From positions 153,315-217,314 of the forward strand of contig NZ_FORP01000012.1 in the NCBI RefSeq assembly GCF_900114035.1: a DNA stretch of 64,000 nucleotides. The letters run 5' to 3'. Shown here one piece after another: positions 1-8,674 of the stretch. The position numbers and the translations under genes are program-made. The notes below the pieces were generated by a model that saw only the letters and a program-made list of their open reading frames with translations, did not search any database and was not told where the DNA came from. Each line of letters begins with the position of its first letter. The stretch's first letter is position 1. This DNA comes from Amycolatopsis sacchari. GTDB lineage: Bacteria > Actinomycetota > Actinomycetes > Mycobacteriales > Pseudonocardiaceae.

Positions 1-19
1 AGCAACAGGAGAACCGCCT

Positions 20-397
20 ATGTCCGCCAAAGACGGCGGCTATTTCAGCCGGTTGGTTCGCAAGCTGACCAGCGACGTCGACGAACTCGACGCGGACGAC
101 CTCTCGGAGAAGTCCGAGGCGGTCGGGGCGCAGCGCGCCTGCGACTGCCGCTCCGGCGACGAGGTCACGGTGCTGGGCAGACTGCGCAGCGTGGAACTGT
201 GCCCGGAGGACAAGGCCGCCACCCTACGGGCTGAGTTGTTCGACGGGACGGAAGGTGTGACGTTAGTCTGGCTCGGACGGCGCCGGATCCCGGGCATCGA
301 GCCCGGGCGGACCATCAAGGTGCGCGGCCGCATGGCCGAGCGCGATGGGCAGAAGGTGCTGTACAACCCGTTCTACGAGCTCCAGACGACCTCCTGA
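20..397 (+). CDS. OB-fold nucleic-acid-binding domain protein
   Basis: Small cytosolic protein of 125 aa. Residues about 45-120 read as a single OB-fold barrel: VTVLGRLRSVEL, then strands ending in VRGRMAERDGQKVLYNP, the pattern seen in OB domains of RecG/aspartyl-tRNA-synthetase type. The N-terminal 40 residues are acidic and probably flexible. An AGGAG ribosome site lies about 8 bases before the ATG. It precedes the DUF3159 membrane protein by 14 bases, so the two are probably co-transcribed. The pair matches, from memory, mycobacterial Rv2694c-Rv2693c beside the ceoBC potassium genes. Binding to DNA or RNA is inferred from the fold only; the biological role is unknown. Confidence 0.85.
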   Translation: MSAKDGGYFSRLVRKLTSDVDELDADDLSEKSEAVGAQRACDCRSGDEVTVLGRLRSVELCPEDKAATLRAELFDGTEGVTLVWLGRRRIPGIEPGRTIKVRGRMAERDGQKVLYNPFYELQTTS

Positions 398-411
398 GTT
401 GGTAACCACAC

Positions 412-1131
412 GTGACTGAACGCCCCGGCGACACCGAGACCGAGACCCAGGACAAGCCGGAACCGACCCTGCTGGAACAGATGGGCGGGGTGTCCGGGCT
501 CGTCTACTCGTCCGTGCCGATCGCGGTGTTCATCCTGGTGAACTACTTCTTCGGCCTGCAGGCCGGGATCTGGAGCGCGGTGGGCAGCGCGGTGGCGATC
601 ACCGTGCTGCGCATCGTGCGCCGGGAGCCGCTGCAGCCGGCGATCTCCGGGTTCTTCGGCGTCGCGATCGCGGCGTTCATCGCCTACCGGACGGGCTCGG
701 CCAAGGGCTTCTTCCTGTTCGGCATCTGGGCGAGCCTCGTCTACTGCGCGGCGTTCGTGCTGTCGATCGTCGTGCGCTGGCCGCTCGTCGGGGTGATCTG
801 GAACGTCATCAACGGCACCGGCACCGACTGGCGCAGGGACCAGCCGTCGAGGCTCGGCTACGACGTCGCGACGCTCGCGCTGGCGCTCGTCTTCGGCGCG
901 CGGTTCGTGGTGCAGCGCTGGCTCTACGACAGCGACCACACCGGCTGGCTGGCGTTCGCCAAGATCGCCATGGGCTACCCGCTGTACGCGCTGGCGCTGC
1001 TGGTGGTGGTCTGGGCCGTCCGCCGGTCCGACAAGCGCCTCAAGGCCCTGCGCGAGGCGCAGGAAGAGGCCGAGGCCGACACCGAAGCCGCGCTGCGGCT
1101 CAAGTACAGCCAGCGCCCCAACGAGGCCTGA
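412..1131 (+). CDS. DUF3159 family integral membrane protein
   Basis: 239-aa membrane protein with a GTG start 14 bases after the OB-fold gene. About six hydrophobic segments are visible between residues 30 and 205, including VYSSVPIAVFILVNYFFG and YALALLVVVWAVRRS. Both ends are charged: an acidic N-terminus and a C-terminal helix rich in E, A and K/R. Sequence and neighbourhood (OB-fold protein upstream, convergent TrkA-type genes downstream) match the actinobacterial DUF3159 family. No enzyme motif is visible. Its position beside potassium-uptake regulators might suggest ion-related work, but that is guilt by association only. Confidence 0.85.
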   Translation: MTERPGDTETETQDKPEPTLLEQMGGVSGLVYSSVPIAVFILVNYFFGLQAGIWSAVGSAVAITVLRIVRREPLQPAISGFFGVAIAAFIAYRTGSAKGFFLFGIWASLVYCAAFVLSIVVRWPLVGVIWNVINGTGTDWRRDQPSRLGYDVATLALALVFGARFVVQRWLYDSDHTGWLAFAKIAMGYPLYALALLVVVWAVRRSDKRLKALREAQEEAEADTEAALRLKYSQRPNEA

Positions 1132-1141
1132 AGACCCCGGC

Positions 1142-1161
1142 AGGGCCCCGGCCGAGGCCCT
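1142..1161. terminator. weak convergent terminator hairpin
   Basis: Six-base inverted repeat AGGGCC/GGCCCT with an 8-base loop, lying between the convergent DUF3159 and ceoC genes and touching the ceoC stop codon. The stem is short and there is no T tract, so this is a modest candidate. Confidence 0.3.
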
Positions 1162-1816
1162 AGTAGCCCAGGGCCTTCCGCACATCGCCTTCCACTTCGG
1201 CGTTCGCCACGAACAGCAGCTCGTCGCCGGGCTCCAGCGGGTCCTCCGGCTGGGGGACGATGACGCGGTCCCCACGCAGGATCGTGACCAGCGCGGCGTC
1301 CCGGGGCAGCGCGATCTCGCTCACCGGGCGCCCCGCCAGCGGCGTCTCCGCGGGCAGCGTCAGCTCGACGAGGTTCGCCTGGCCCTGCCGGAACGTCATC
1401 AACCGCACCAGGTCGCCGACGCTCACCGCCTCCTCGACCATCGCGGCGAGCATCCGCGGCGTCGACACGGCGACGTCCACGCCCCACGCGTCGGTGAACA
1501 GCCACTCGTTGGCCGGGTTGTTCACCCGCGCCACGACGCGCCGCACCGCGAACTCCGTCTTCGCCAGCAGCGACACCACGACGTTGACCTTGTCGTCCCC
1601 GGTCGCGGCGATCACGACGTCACAGCGCTCGACACCGGACTCCTCCAGCGTCGAGACCTCGCACGCGTCCCCGAGCACCCAGTCGGCCTGCTCGACGGTC
1701 TCCGGCTCGAACTGCTGGGACTGCCGCTCGATCAGCATGACCTGGTGGCCGCCGTCGATCAGTTCGCGGGCGATCGAGCGCCCCACGGCACCGGCTCCGG
1801 CGATCGCGACCCGCAT
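1160..1816 (-). CDS. ceoC: TrkA-family potassium uptake regulatory protein (CeoC-like)
   Basis: 218-aa cytosolic RCK (regulator of K+ conductance) protein. The N-terminus is a Rossmann NAD-binding TrkA-N domain with glycine motif GAGAVG at about residues 7-12. The C-terminal half (about 135-215) is a TrkA-C domain ending in the GDELLFVANAE strand. It overlaps ceoB by one base at the ATG/stop junction, so they form a two-gene operon. Such proteins assemble on Trk/Ktr-type K+ channels and gate them in response to NAD(H) or nucleotides. No channel subunit lies in this window, so the partner must be encoded elsewhere. The gene symbol follows mycobacterial usage and the shared gene order. Confidence 0.9.
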   Translation of the reverse strand: MRVAIAGAGAVGRSIARELIDGGHQVMLIERQSQQFEPETVEQADWVLGDACEVSTLEESGVERCDVVIAATGDDKVNVVVSLLAKTEFAVRRVVARVNNPANEWLFTDAWGVDVAVSTPRMLAAMVEEAVSVGDLVRLMTFRQGQANLVELTLPAETPLAGRPVSEIALPRDAALVTILRGDRVIVPQPEDPLEPGDELLFVANAEVEGDVRKALGY

Positions 1817-2481
1817 CAGCTCTCCTCCTCAGGAGCACGCCCGGCGACGCTCGTCACGTCGCTCACCGTGCCCGACCGCGCGGCCACGTACACGAGGTCG
1901 TCGGCCTGCAGCACCGTCTTGGCGTCCGGCAGCACGGGAGTGCCGAACCGCATGATGAACGCCACCCGCGCCTCCGTGGCCTCCTGCAGCTCGTTGACGG
2001 TGCGCCCGACCCACCCCTCGTGCAGGGGCAGCTGCAGGACCGCCACGTTGCCCGTGGGGTCCCGCCAGGCGGACGCCACGCCGTCGGGCAGCAGCGTACG
2101 CAGGAAGCGGTCGGTGGTCCACGGCACCGTGGCGACGGTCGGGATGCCCAGCCGCTCGTAGACCGCGGCCCGCTTCGGGTCGTAGATGCGGGCCACGACG
2201 TGCTCGACGTGGAAGGTCTCCCTGGCGACGCGCGCGGAGATGATGTTCGAGTTGTCCCCGCTGGACACGGCCGCGAAAGCGCCCGCTCTCTCGATCCCGG
2301 CGTCGATCAGCACCTGGCGGTCGAAACCGATGCCGAGGATCTGCCTGCCGTGGAAGTCGCTGCCCAGCCGCCGGAACGCGTCCTGGGACTTGTCGATCAC
2401 GGCGACCTCGTGTCCCAGGCGCTCCAGCGCCGCGGCCAGGGACGCGCCCACCCGGCCGCATCCCATGATCACCACGTGCAC
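1816..2481 (-). CDS. ceoB: TrkA-family potassium uptake regulatory protein (CeoB-like)
   Basis: 221-aa RCK protein and first gene of the ceoB-ceoC pair. The TrkA-N Rossmann domain starts at once with VIMGCGRVGASLA (glycine motif about residues 7-12), an acidic ribose-binding residue follows in AVIDK, and a TrkA-C domain occupies about residues 140-215. It is divergent from the APC permease, with a 148-bp shared promoter region. Two paralogous RCK proteins in tandem is the normal actinobacterial arrangement and suggests a hetero-oligomeric gating ring on a K+ channel. Confidence 0.9.
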   Translation of the reverse strand: MHVVIMGCGRVGASLAAALERLGHEVAVIDKSQDAFRRLGSDFHGRQILGIGFDRQVLIDAGIERAGAFAAVSSGDNSNIISARVARETFHVEHVVARIYDPKRAAVYERLGIPTVATVPWTTDRFLRTLLPDGVASAWRDPTGNVAVLQLPLHEGWVGRTVNELQEATEARVAFIMRFGTPVLPDAKTVLQADDLVYVAARSGTVSDVTSVAGRAPEEES

Positions 2482-2629
2482 CCGCTTGCCTCCTGTGCGT
2501 CACCCGAACGGCGGTTACCCGCGCAGAACCTACCCTGTCGCCCCGGCATCCACACCGCACCCGGCCCAAGCGTGATCGCAGTGCCGCCCTGGACAGCAAG
2601 GCCGGTCGTCCCCGCCCTAACCTTGAGCT

Positions 2630-4636
2630 GTGCCGAAGTTCGCGACCGTGGCCAAACGGCTGCTCCTTGGTCGTCCATTCCGTAGTGACCGGCTGTCCCA
2701 CACCCTGCTGCCGAAGCGGATCGCGCTGCCGATCTTCGCCTCGGACGCCCTGTCCAGTGTCGCTTACGCGCCTGAGGAAATCTTCCTCACGCTGAGCGTC
2801 GCCGGGCTGTCGGCGTACGCGCTGGCGCCGTGGATCGGCGTCGCCGTCGCGCTGGTCATGCTGGTCGTGGTGGCGTCCTACCGGCAGAACGTGCACGCCT
2901 ACCCCAGTGGTGGCGGCGACTACGAGGTGGCCACCACCAACCTCGGCGGCAAGTTCGGGCTGACCGTGGCGAGCGCGCTGCTGGTCGACTACGTGCTGAC
3001 CGTCGCCGTGTCGACCTCCTCCGGGGTGGCGAACATCGGCTCCGCGATCCCGTTCGTCGCCGAGCACAAGGTGCTGTTCTCGGTGCTGATCGTCGCCGTG
3101 CTCACCGCGCTGAACCTGCGTGGCGTGCGCGAGTCGGGCAAGGCCTTCGCGATTCCGACATACGGCTTCATCCTCGGCATTCTGGGCATGGTGCTGTGGG
3201 GGTTGTTCGAGGCCGTGCGCGGCACCCCGATGCACGCGGAGAGCTCCGGGTTCCAGCTGCACGAGGAGTCCTCGCTCGCCGGGTTCGCGTTCGTGTTCCT
3301 GATCCTGCGGTCGTTCTCCTCCGGTGCCGCGGCGCTCACCGGGGTCGAGGCGATCAGCAACGGCGTGCCCGCGTTCCGGAAGCCCAAGTCGCGCAACGCC
3401 GCGACGACGCTGCTGATGATGGGCCTGCTCGCGGTGACGATGCTGATCGGCATCATCGCGCTCGCGATCATCACCGGCGTCAAGTTCGCCGACGACCCGG
3501 AGCGCCAGCTGATCGGCGCGCCCGACGGCTACCAGCAGAAGACGATCGTCACGCAGATCGCCGAGGCCGTCTTCCAGCACTTCCCGCCCGGTTTCTACTA
3601 CATCTCGTTCGTCACCGGCATCATCCTGCTGCTGGCGGCGAACACCGCGTTCAACGGTTTTCCCGTGCTGGGCTCGATCCTCGCGCAGGACCGCTTCCTG
3701 CCGCGGCAGCTGCACACCCGCGGTGACCGGCTGGCCTTCTCCAACGGCATCCTGTTCCTGGCCGCGTTCGCGCTGGTCCTGATCATCGCGTTCGACGCCG
3801 AGGTGACCCGGCTGATCCAGCTGTACATCGTCGGCGTGTTCGTCTCCTTCACGGTGAGCCAGGCGGGCATGATCCGGCACTGGAACCGGTTGCTGGCACG
3901 GGAAAAGGACCCGGCGGTGCGGCGGCGGATGCGGCGTTCGCAGACCGTCAACGCCGTGGGCCTGACGTGCACCGGCACCGTGCTGGTGATCGTGCTGATC
4001 ACGAAGTTCCTGCTGGGCGCGTGGATCGCCATCGCCGCGATGGTGGCGATCTTCCTGCTGATGACGGCGATCCGGCGGCACTACGACCGCGTCGCGACCG
4101 AGCTGTCCGAAGTGGACGGTTACCAGCCGAGCGTGCTGCCGTCGCGCAACCACGCCATCGTGCTGGTGTCGAAGCTGCACCTGCCGACGCTGCGCGCGCT
4201 GTCCTACGCCAAGGCTTTCCGGCCAGACGTGCTCGAAGCCGTGACCGTGAACGTCGACGACGAGGAGACGCGGCGGCTCACCGCGGAATGGGAGAAGCGC
4301 GGGTTCAAGGTGCCGCTGAAGGTGCTCGAATCGCCGTACCGCGAAATCACCAAACCCGTGGTGGAATACGTGAAACGGGTGCGGGGGGACAATCCGCGCA
4401 ACGTGGTCACCGTGTTCATCCCCGAATACGTCGTCGGCCACTGGTGGGAGCAGCTGCTGCACAACCAGAGCGCGTTGCGCCTCAAGGGAAGGCTGCTGTT
4501 CCAGCCCGGGGTGATCGTGGCGAGCGTGCCGTGGCAGCTGGCTTCGTCCGAGGCCGCCGTGCGCCGGCTCATGCGGGCGCGGCCTGCCGCCGGTGACGTC
4601 CGCCGCGGGTTCTACGAGACGAGCGACCGCAAGTGA
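2630..4636 (+). CDS. APC-superfamily amino-acid permease
   Basis: 668-aa transporter with a GTG start. About 12 hydrophobic segments lie between residues 35 and 480, with the typical APC start of TM1 (FASDALSSVAYAPEE) and TM2-3 helices. A hydrophilic cytosolic C-terminal domain of about 180 residues follows. The length and C-terminal domain match the mycobacterial Rv2690c type rather than short amino-acid permeases. The substrate cannot be read from sequence; amino acids or K+ are both possible for relatives of this shape. The last four bases overlap the next gene (GTGA), so expression with the RNA methyltransferase is likely coupled. Confidence 0.88.
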   Translation: MPKFATVAKRLLLGRPFRSDRLSHTLLPKRIALPIFASDALSSVAYAPEEIFLTLSVAGLSAYALAPWIGVAVALVMLVVVASYRQNVHAYPSGGGDYEVATTNLGGKFGLTVASALLVDYVLTVAVSTSSGVANIGSAIPFVAEHKVLFSVLIVAVLTALNLRGVRESGKAFAIPTYGFILGILGMVLWGLFEAVRGTPMHAESSGFQLHEESSLAGFAFVFLILRSFSSGAAALTGVEAISNGVPAFRKPKSRNAATTLLMMGLLAVTMLIGIIALAIITGVKFADDPERQLIGAPDGYQQKTIVTQIAEAVFQHFPPGFYYISFVTGIILLLAANTAFNGFPVLGSILAQDRFLPRQLHTRGDRLAFSNGILFLAAFALVLIIAFDAEVTRLIQLYIVGVFVSFTVSQAGMIRHWNRLLAREKDPAVRRRMRRSQTVNAVGLTCTGTVLVIVLITKFLLGAWIAIAAMVAIFLLMTAIRRHYDRVATELSEVDGYQPSVLPSRNHAIVLVSKLHLPTLRALSYAKAFRPDVLEAVTVNVDDEETRRLTAEWEKRGFKVPLKVLESPYREITKPVVEYVKRVRGDNPRNVVTVFIPEYVVGHWWEQLLHNQSALRLKGRLLFQPGVIVASVPWQLASSEAAVRRLMRARPAAGDVRRGFYETSDRK

Positions 4637-5874
4637 ACTGGACAGGCCGCACGATCGAGGCCGAGGTGGGGCCCGTCGCCCACGGCGGGCACTGCGTCGC
4701 CAGGGTCGAGGGGCGCGTCGTGTTCGTCCGGCACGCGCTGCCGGGCGAGGTCGTGCTCGCCGAGGTGACCGAGGACAAGGGCGGGTCGTTCTGCCGCGCC
4801 GACGCGGTGCGGGTGCTGGAAGCGGCGCCGGAACGCGTCGAGCCGCCGTGCCCGTTGGCGGCGCCGGGGCTGTGCGGGGGCTGCGACTGGCAGCACGCCG
4901 CGCCGGAGTTCCAGCGTGAGCTGAAGGCCCGCGTGGTCGCCGAACAGCTGTCGCGCCTCGCGGGCATCGAAAGGCCCGTCGAGGTGGAAGCGCTGCCCGG
5001 CGGTCCGTTGGACTGGCGCAGCCGGGTGCGGCTGGTCGCGGGTCGCGACGGCCGGGCGGGGCTGCGCGCGCACCGCAGTCACCGCGTGGTCGCGCTGGAC
5101 GACTGCCCGATCGCGATGCCCGGCGCGCTCGACGACGTGCTGTCCCGGCGCTGGCGGCCGGGCACGGAGCTGGAGGTCACCCGCGACGGCGACGGGCAGA
5201 ACCACGTCCGGGAGCTGAGCGTGGTGCGCGGCAAGCGGCGCGCCCGGCAGCTGAAGGGCGGCACCGCGGTGCAGCACGCGGCGGGCCGCGACTGGCGGTT
5301 CGACGCGCACGGTTTCTGGCAGGTGCACCCGGCGGCGGCGGACACGTTGGCCGCCGTGGTCGGGGAATGGGCGAAGGTACCGCAGGGCGGTCTGGTGTGG
5401 GACCTCTACTCGGGCGTCGGGCTGTTCGCGTCCGTGCTCGCGGAGCAGGTCGGGCCCGCGGGGGAGGTCGTGGCCGTCGAGTCGGGGCGGCGCGCGGTCG
5501 AGGACGGGGAAGCGGCGCTGGCCGATCTGCCGCAGGTTAGGTGGCGGGCCGGGCGCGTGGAACACGTGCTGCGGGACCTGGCAGGGCGGCCGGAGGTCGT
5601 CGTGCTCGATCCGCCCCGATCGGGTGCCGGCCGCGAGGTCGTCCAGTCCATTGTGGAGCGTGCTCCCGACCGGGTCGTGTATGTCGCGTGCGACCCCGCC
5701 GCGCTCGCGCGGGACCTGGCGACGTTCGCCGGATCGGGTTACCGGCTGGCGGAGTTGCGGGCGTTCGACGCGTTCCCGATGACGCACCACGTCGAGTGCG
5801 TGGCCCTCGTCGTGCCCGAAATTGTCGGTGGGTCGCGGCATGATGCGGGGCATGAATCCTCTGGACGAGTTTGA
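4633..5874 (+). CDS. class I SAM-dependent RNA (uracil-5) methyltransferase, TrmA/RumA family
   Basis: 413-aa enzyme predicted to methylate C5 of uridine in rRNA or tRNA. An N-terminal TRAM RNA-binding domain (about residues 1-60) is followed by a cysteine cluster, CPLAAPGLCGGC and later DDCPIAM, that fits the [4Fe-4S] site of RumA-type enzymes. The SAM-binding domain contains DLYSGVGLFA. The catalytic Cys lies in VYVACDPAALARDL near the C-terminus, just after the DPPRSG motif. The GTG start overlaps the permease stop by four bases. The next gene starts inside its 3' end. Which uridine is modified cannot be decided from sequence. Confidence 0.9.
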   Translation: MNWTGRTIEAEVGPVAHGGHCVARVEGRVVFVRHALPGEVVLAEVTEDKGGSFCRADAVRVLEAAPERVEPPCPLAAPGLCGGCDWQHAAPEFQRELKARVVAEQLSRLAGIERPVEVEALPGGPLDWRSRVRLVAGRDGRAGLRAHRSHRVVALDDCPIAMPGALDDVLSRRWRPGTELEVTRDGDGQNHVRELSVVRGKRRARQLKGGTAVQHAAGRDWRFDAHGFWQVHPAAADTLAAVVGEWAKVPQGGLVWDLYSGVGLFASVLAEQVGPAGEVVAVESGRRAVEDGEAALADLPQVRWRAGRVEHVLRDLAGRPEVVVLDPPRSGAGREVVQSIVERAPDRVVYVACDPAALARDLATFAGSGYRLAELRAFDAFPMTHHVECVALVVPEIVGGSRHDAGHESSGRV

Positions 5875-6418
5875 CCGCGCGGCCGCGGCGGTCACGGGCA
5901 TTGTCAGCGCGGTCGAGCCAGGGCAGCTGGAGCTGCCCACGGCGTGCACCGAGTGGTCGGTGGGTGACGTCATCGCGCACCTGCTGTACGGCAACGTGAG
6001 GGCGGTGGCCTTCGCGAGCGGCTCGCCGCCACCGGATCAGGTGCCGCTCGGCGATGATCACGTGGCGGCGTTCGAGCGGTCGGTGCGGGAGGTGCGGGCC
6101 GCGCTGAGCGAGCCGGGGCTGCTGGAGCGCACGGTGCAGACGCCGTTCGGGCCGTCGCCCGGCGTGCTGCTCGTGCACATGCGGCGCAACGAGTTCCTCG
6201 CACACGGCTGGGACATCGCCGACGCCACGGGACAGTCGACCGACTTCGAGCCGGAGCTGGTGGAGCGGGCGATCGCCCAGTGGCGGGAGCGTGCGGATTC
6301 CGTGCCCCGTGGTCCAGGCGCGCCGTTCGCGGCGGAGAAGAGCCCGCCGCCGGGCGCGAGCGCGGCGGACCGGCTGGCCGCGCTGCTCGGCCGTGAATCC
6401 GTGCGTGGCGGGCGGTAG
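5852..6418 (+). CDS. DinB/mycothiol maleylpyruvate-isomerase-like protein (TIGR03086 type)
   Basis: 188-aa protein with the four-helix MDMPI/DinB-like fold: TEWSVGDVIAHLLYGN near residue 30 and RRNEFLAHGWDIADATG near 115 are the hallmark His-containing helices that bind a divalent metal in this superfamily. I chose the ATG at 5852 (MNPLDEFDRAA), preceded by GCGGGG, over earlier in-frame starts, because the family begins here; it overlaps the end of the methyltransferase gene by 23 bases. Relatives act in mycothiol-dependent chemistry or are uncharacterised. The substrate is unknown. Confidence 0.8.
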   Translation: MNPLDEFDRAAAAVTGIVSAVEPGQLELPTACTEWSVGDVIAHLLYGNVRAVAFASGSPPPDQVPLGDDHVAAFERSVREVRAALSEPGLLERTVQTPFGPSPGVLLVHMRRNEFLAHGWDIADATGQSTDFEPELVERAIAQWRERADSVPRGPGAPFAAEKSPPPGASAADRLAALLGRESVRGGR

Positions 6419-7584
6419 TGCGCGAACTGGAGGACATCTCGAACCTGCTGCTGCACGCTGCGATGTCGGCGCGCGCAAGGGATCCGGTGGTCCGCGAGCT
6501 GACCGGTCCGGCGTTCGCCGGGCAGCGGCGGCTGGTGGACACGGCGGCGGACCTCGTGGTGCTGGAGGTCGTCGCGCGGCTGTTGCGGAGGGGGTGGCAG
6601 CCGTACGACGTGCACCGCATCGTGCTCCGGCGCGGTGACGGGGAAACGGCGTCTCTGGCCGGGGATGCGATCGCGGCCGAGGTGGCCCGCAGACCCGCTG
6701 CCACCGTGGACCGGCGGTGGCGGGAGCAGCTGGTGCGGATCGGCGCGGAGGTGTGGTGGCAGGCCGACCGGCCGCGGCTGACGCAGTGGGCCGAGCGGCA
6801 CGGGCGAAGTCCGGAGCAGGCGTTGTCCCGGGCGGTGGGGGCGCTGGCGGTGCTCGCGCCGCTGCCACCGTTGCCGGAGCTGCCGTTGCCGTCGGGTGCG
6901 CGGGAGGGCGTGGACGAAAAGGTGCTGGCGCGCGTACGGGCGTTGCTGGCCAAGGCGGAGTCGACGCCGTACCCGGAGGAGGCCGAGGCGCTGTCGGCGA
7001 AGGCGCAGGAGCTGATGAGCCGGTACTCGTTCGAGCAGGCGCTGGTGGAGCCGCGGCCCGCCGGTGCGGCGCGCCGGTTCTGGCTGGACGAGCCGTACCT
7101 GGCGCCGAAGGCGTCGCTGGTGACGGCGGTGGCGACGGCGAACCGGTGCCGGGCGGTGTCGTACGAGAAGCTGGGTTTCCTCGCGGTGGTGGGGCACGAG
7201 GTGGACCTGGACTTCGTCGAGCTGCTCGCGACGTCGCTACTGGTCCAGGCCACTGAGGCGATGCTCGCGGCGGGGCGGCAGGTCGGGCACGGCGGTCAGT
7301 CGCGCACCCGCTCGTTCCGGCACGCCTTCCTGCTGGCGTACGCCGCGCGGATCGGCGAACGCTTGGGGGAGGCTGCCAGCGCGGCCGGCGCCGAGGTCGC
7401 GGACGACCGGTTGCTGCCGGTGCTCGCCCGGCGCAGCCAGGAGGTGGACGCGCTGTTCACGGCGTTGTTCCCCGCGGTCGGCCGCCGCAAGCACACGGTC
7501 AGCAACGGTGCGGGCTGGCACGCGGGCCGGGCCGCCGCGGACCAGGCGAAGCTGACGTTGGAAAGGAGGCGCCTGTCGGCGTAG
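6418..7584 (+). CDS. DUF2786 domain protein
   Basis: 388-aa soluble protein whose GTG start shares one base with the stop of the previous gene. The DUF2786 core sits near residues 165-205 (VLARVRALLAKAESTPYPEE followed by AEALSAKAQELM). The remainder is Arg/Ala/Glu-rich with no recognised catalytic signature; a helical segment around DLDFVELLATSLLVQATEAM follows the core. DUF2786 proteins are common in actinobacteria and in some phages, without an established function. Confidence 0.8.
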   Translation: MRELEDISNLLLHAAMSARARDPVVRELTGPAFAGQRRLVDTAADLVVLEVVARLLRRGWQPYDVHRIVLRRGDGETASLAGDAIAAEVARRPAATVDRRWREQLVRIGAEVWWQADRPRLTQWAERHGRSPEQALSRAVGALAVLAPLPPLPELPLPSGAREGVDEKVLARVRALLAKAESTPYPEEAEALSAKAQELMSRYSFEQALVEPRPAGAARRFWLDEPYLAPKASLVTAVATANRCRAVSYEKLGFLAVVGHEVDLDFVELLATSLLVQATEAMLAAGRQVGHGGQSRTRSFRHAFLLAYAARIGERLGEAASAAGAEVADDRLLPVLARRSQEVDALFTALFPAVGRRKHTVSNGAGWHAGRAAADQAKLTLERRRLSA

Positions 7585-7600
7585 GGGTAATTTTCGCGCG

Positions 7601-8314
7601 GTGACCCGCCTCGAACTCGATCACCGGAAGTTGACGCGCCTGCCCAGCCTGCCGCCGGAGCTGGAGTACCTGAGCGCGTACGACAACGAGCTGACCGAGT
7701 TGCCGGGGGAGTTGTGGCGGTTGGGGCGGTTGCGGGTGCTCAACCTCGCGGCCAACCGGCTGACGGAGATTCCCGCCGAGATCGGCCGCCTCGCGGCGCT
7801 GCACACCCTGGACCTGGGGCACAACCGGCTCACGTCGCTGCCCTCGGAGCTGGGTGACCTGCCGAACCTGAGCGAGTACCTGTACCTGTCGGGCAACAGG
7901 CTCACGAGGCTGCCCGAGTCGCTGACCCGGCTGTCCGCCCTGCGCTACCTCAGCGCGACGGACAACAGGCTCGAAGTGCTGCCCGAAGACATGTCGGGCC
8001 TGCGCGAGCTGCGCGAGTTGCGCCTGTACCGCAACGAGCTGCGCGAGCTGCCGGACACCATCGGCGAACTGAGCAAGCTGCGAGAGCTGCACCTGCGCGG
8101 CAACCACCTGCGCGGCAACCACCTGCGCGAACTGCCCGCCACGATCGCCAACCTGAGCGACCTGCGCTACCTCGACCTGCGCGAGAACAACCTCCACACC
8201 CTGCCGGACGCGCTAGCAACCCTGCCCCTGGTGAAGCTCGACCTCCGGTGGAACCGCTCCCTGAAGCACCCCCCATGGCTCGACGACCTCGAGGACTGCC
8301 TGGTACTGCGTTGA
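7601..8314 (+). CDS. leucine-rich-repeat protein
   Basis: 237-aa protein made almost entirely of about nine leucine-rich repeats of 23 residues with consensus LxxLxLxxNxLxxLPxxIxxL (for example LRVLNLAANRLTEIPAEIG). No signal peptide or membrane anchor is visible, so it is probably cytosolic, and the fold should be a curved protein-binding solenoid. One repeat contains an internal duplication, HLRGNHLRGNHLRELP at about residues 165-180, where a 15-base unit is doubled in the DNA. GTG start 16 bases after the DUF2786 gene. The binding partner is unknown. Confidence 0.85.
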   Translation: MTRLELDHRKLTRLPSLPPELEYLSAYDNELTELPGELWRLGRLRVLNLAANRLTEIPAEIGRLAALHTLDLGHNRLTSLPSELGDLPNLSEYLYLSGNRLTRLPESLTRLSALRYLSATDNRLEVLPEDMSGLRELRELRLYRNELRELPDTIGELSKLRELHLRGNHLRGNHLRELPATIANLSDLRYLDLRENNLHTLPDALATLPLVKLDLRWNRSLKHPPWLDDLEDCLVLR

Positions 8315-8433
8315 ATCTATTTGTGGGAAGCGGTTTGGTGGTGGGCGCCGCTGTGCCGGTTCGCTGCCACCGCACGGTGGCTCGCGGGTGCGGCTGTGGC
8401 CGACTGCGGCACCGGGAGCTACCGCCGCGCGGC

Positions 8434-8490
8434 GTGGCTGCCCCGGCACGAGGTGGCTGCCCCGGCACGGGGTGGCTGCCCCGGCCCCCG
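8434..8490. repeat. 19-bp tandem repeat, three copies
   Basis: Three head-to-tail copies of GTGGCTGCCCCGGCACGRG starting at 8434, 8453 and 8472. The third copy diverges at its end. They lie just before the 31-bp array. Confidence 0.85.
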
Positions 8491-8500
8491 GTGACTGCTG

Positions 8501-8674
8501 CCGCACCCGCCACCGCACGCGGCGGCTACTGCCGCACCCGCCACCGCACGCGGCGGCTACTGCCGCACCCGCCACCGCACGCGGCGGCTACTGCCGCACC
8601 CGCCACCGCACGCGGCGGCTACTGCCGCGCGGGGTGGCTGCTGCCGCACCCGCCACCGCGCTCGGCAGCTACTG
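8501..8674. repeat. 31-bp minisatellite, four perfect copies plus one diverged
   Basis: Four identical, directly abutting 31-bp units begin at 8501, 8532, 8563 and 8594, each starting CCGCACCCGC and ending GGCGGCTACTG. After a 19-bp interruption a fifth copy with about three mismatches occupies 8644-8674. There are no spacers between units, so it is a minisatellite and not a CRISPR. Perfect identity suggests recent slippage or unequal exchange. Confidence 0.92.

Noticed and set aside
1829..4462. Minus-strand open frame of 877 codons opposite the APC permease
   Set aside because: His/Arg/Gln-rich antisense shadow typical of high-GC genomes; overlaps two convincing genes.
8501..8674. Possible CRISPR array because of a 31-bp repeat
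   Set aside because: The units abut directly with no spacers and no cas gene is present; it is a minisatellite.
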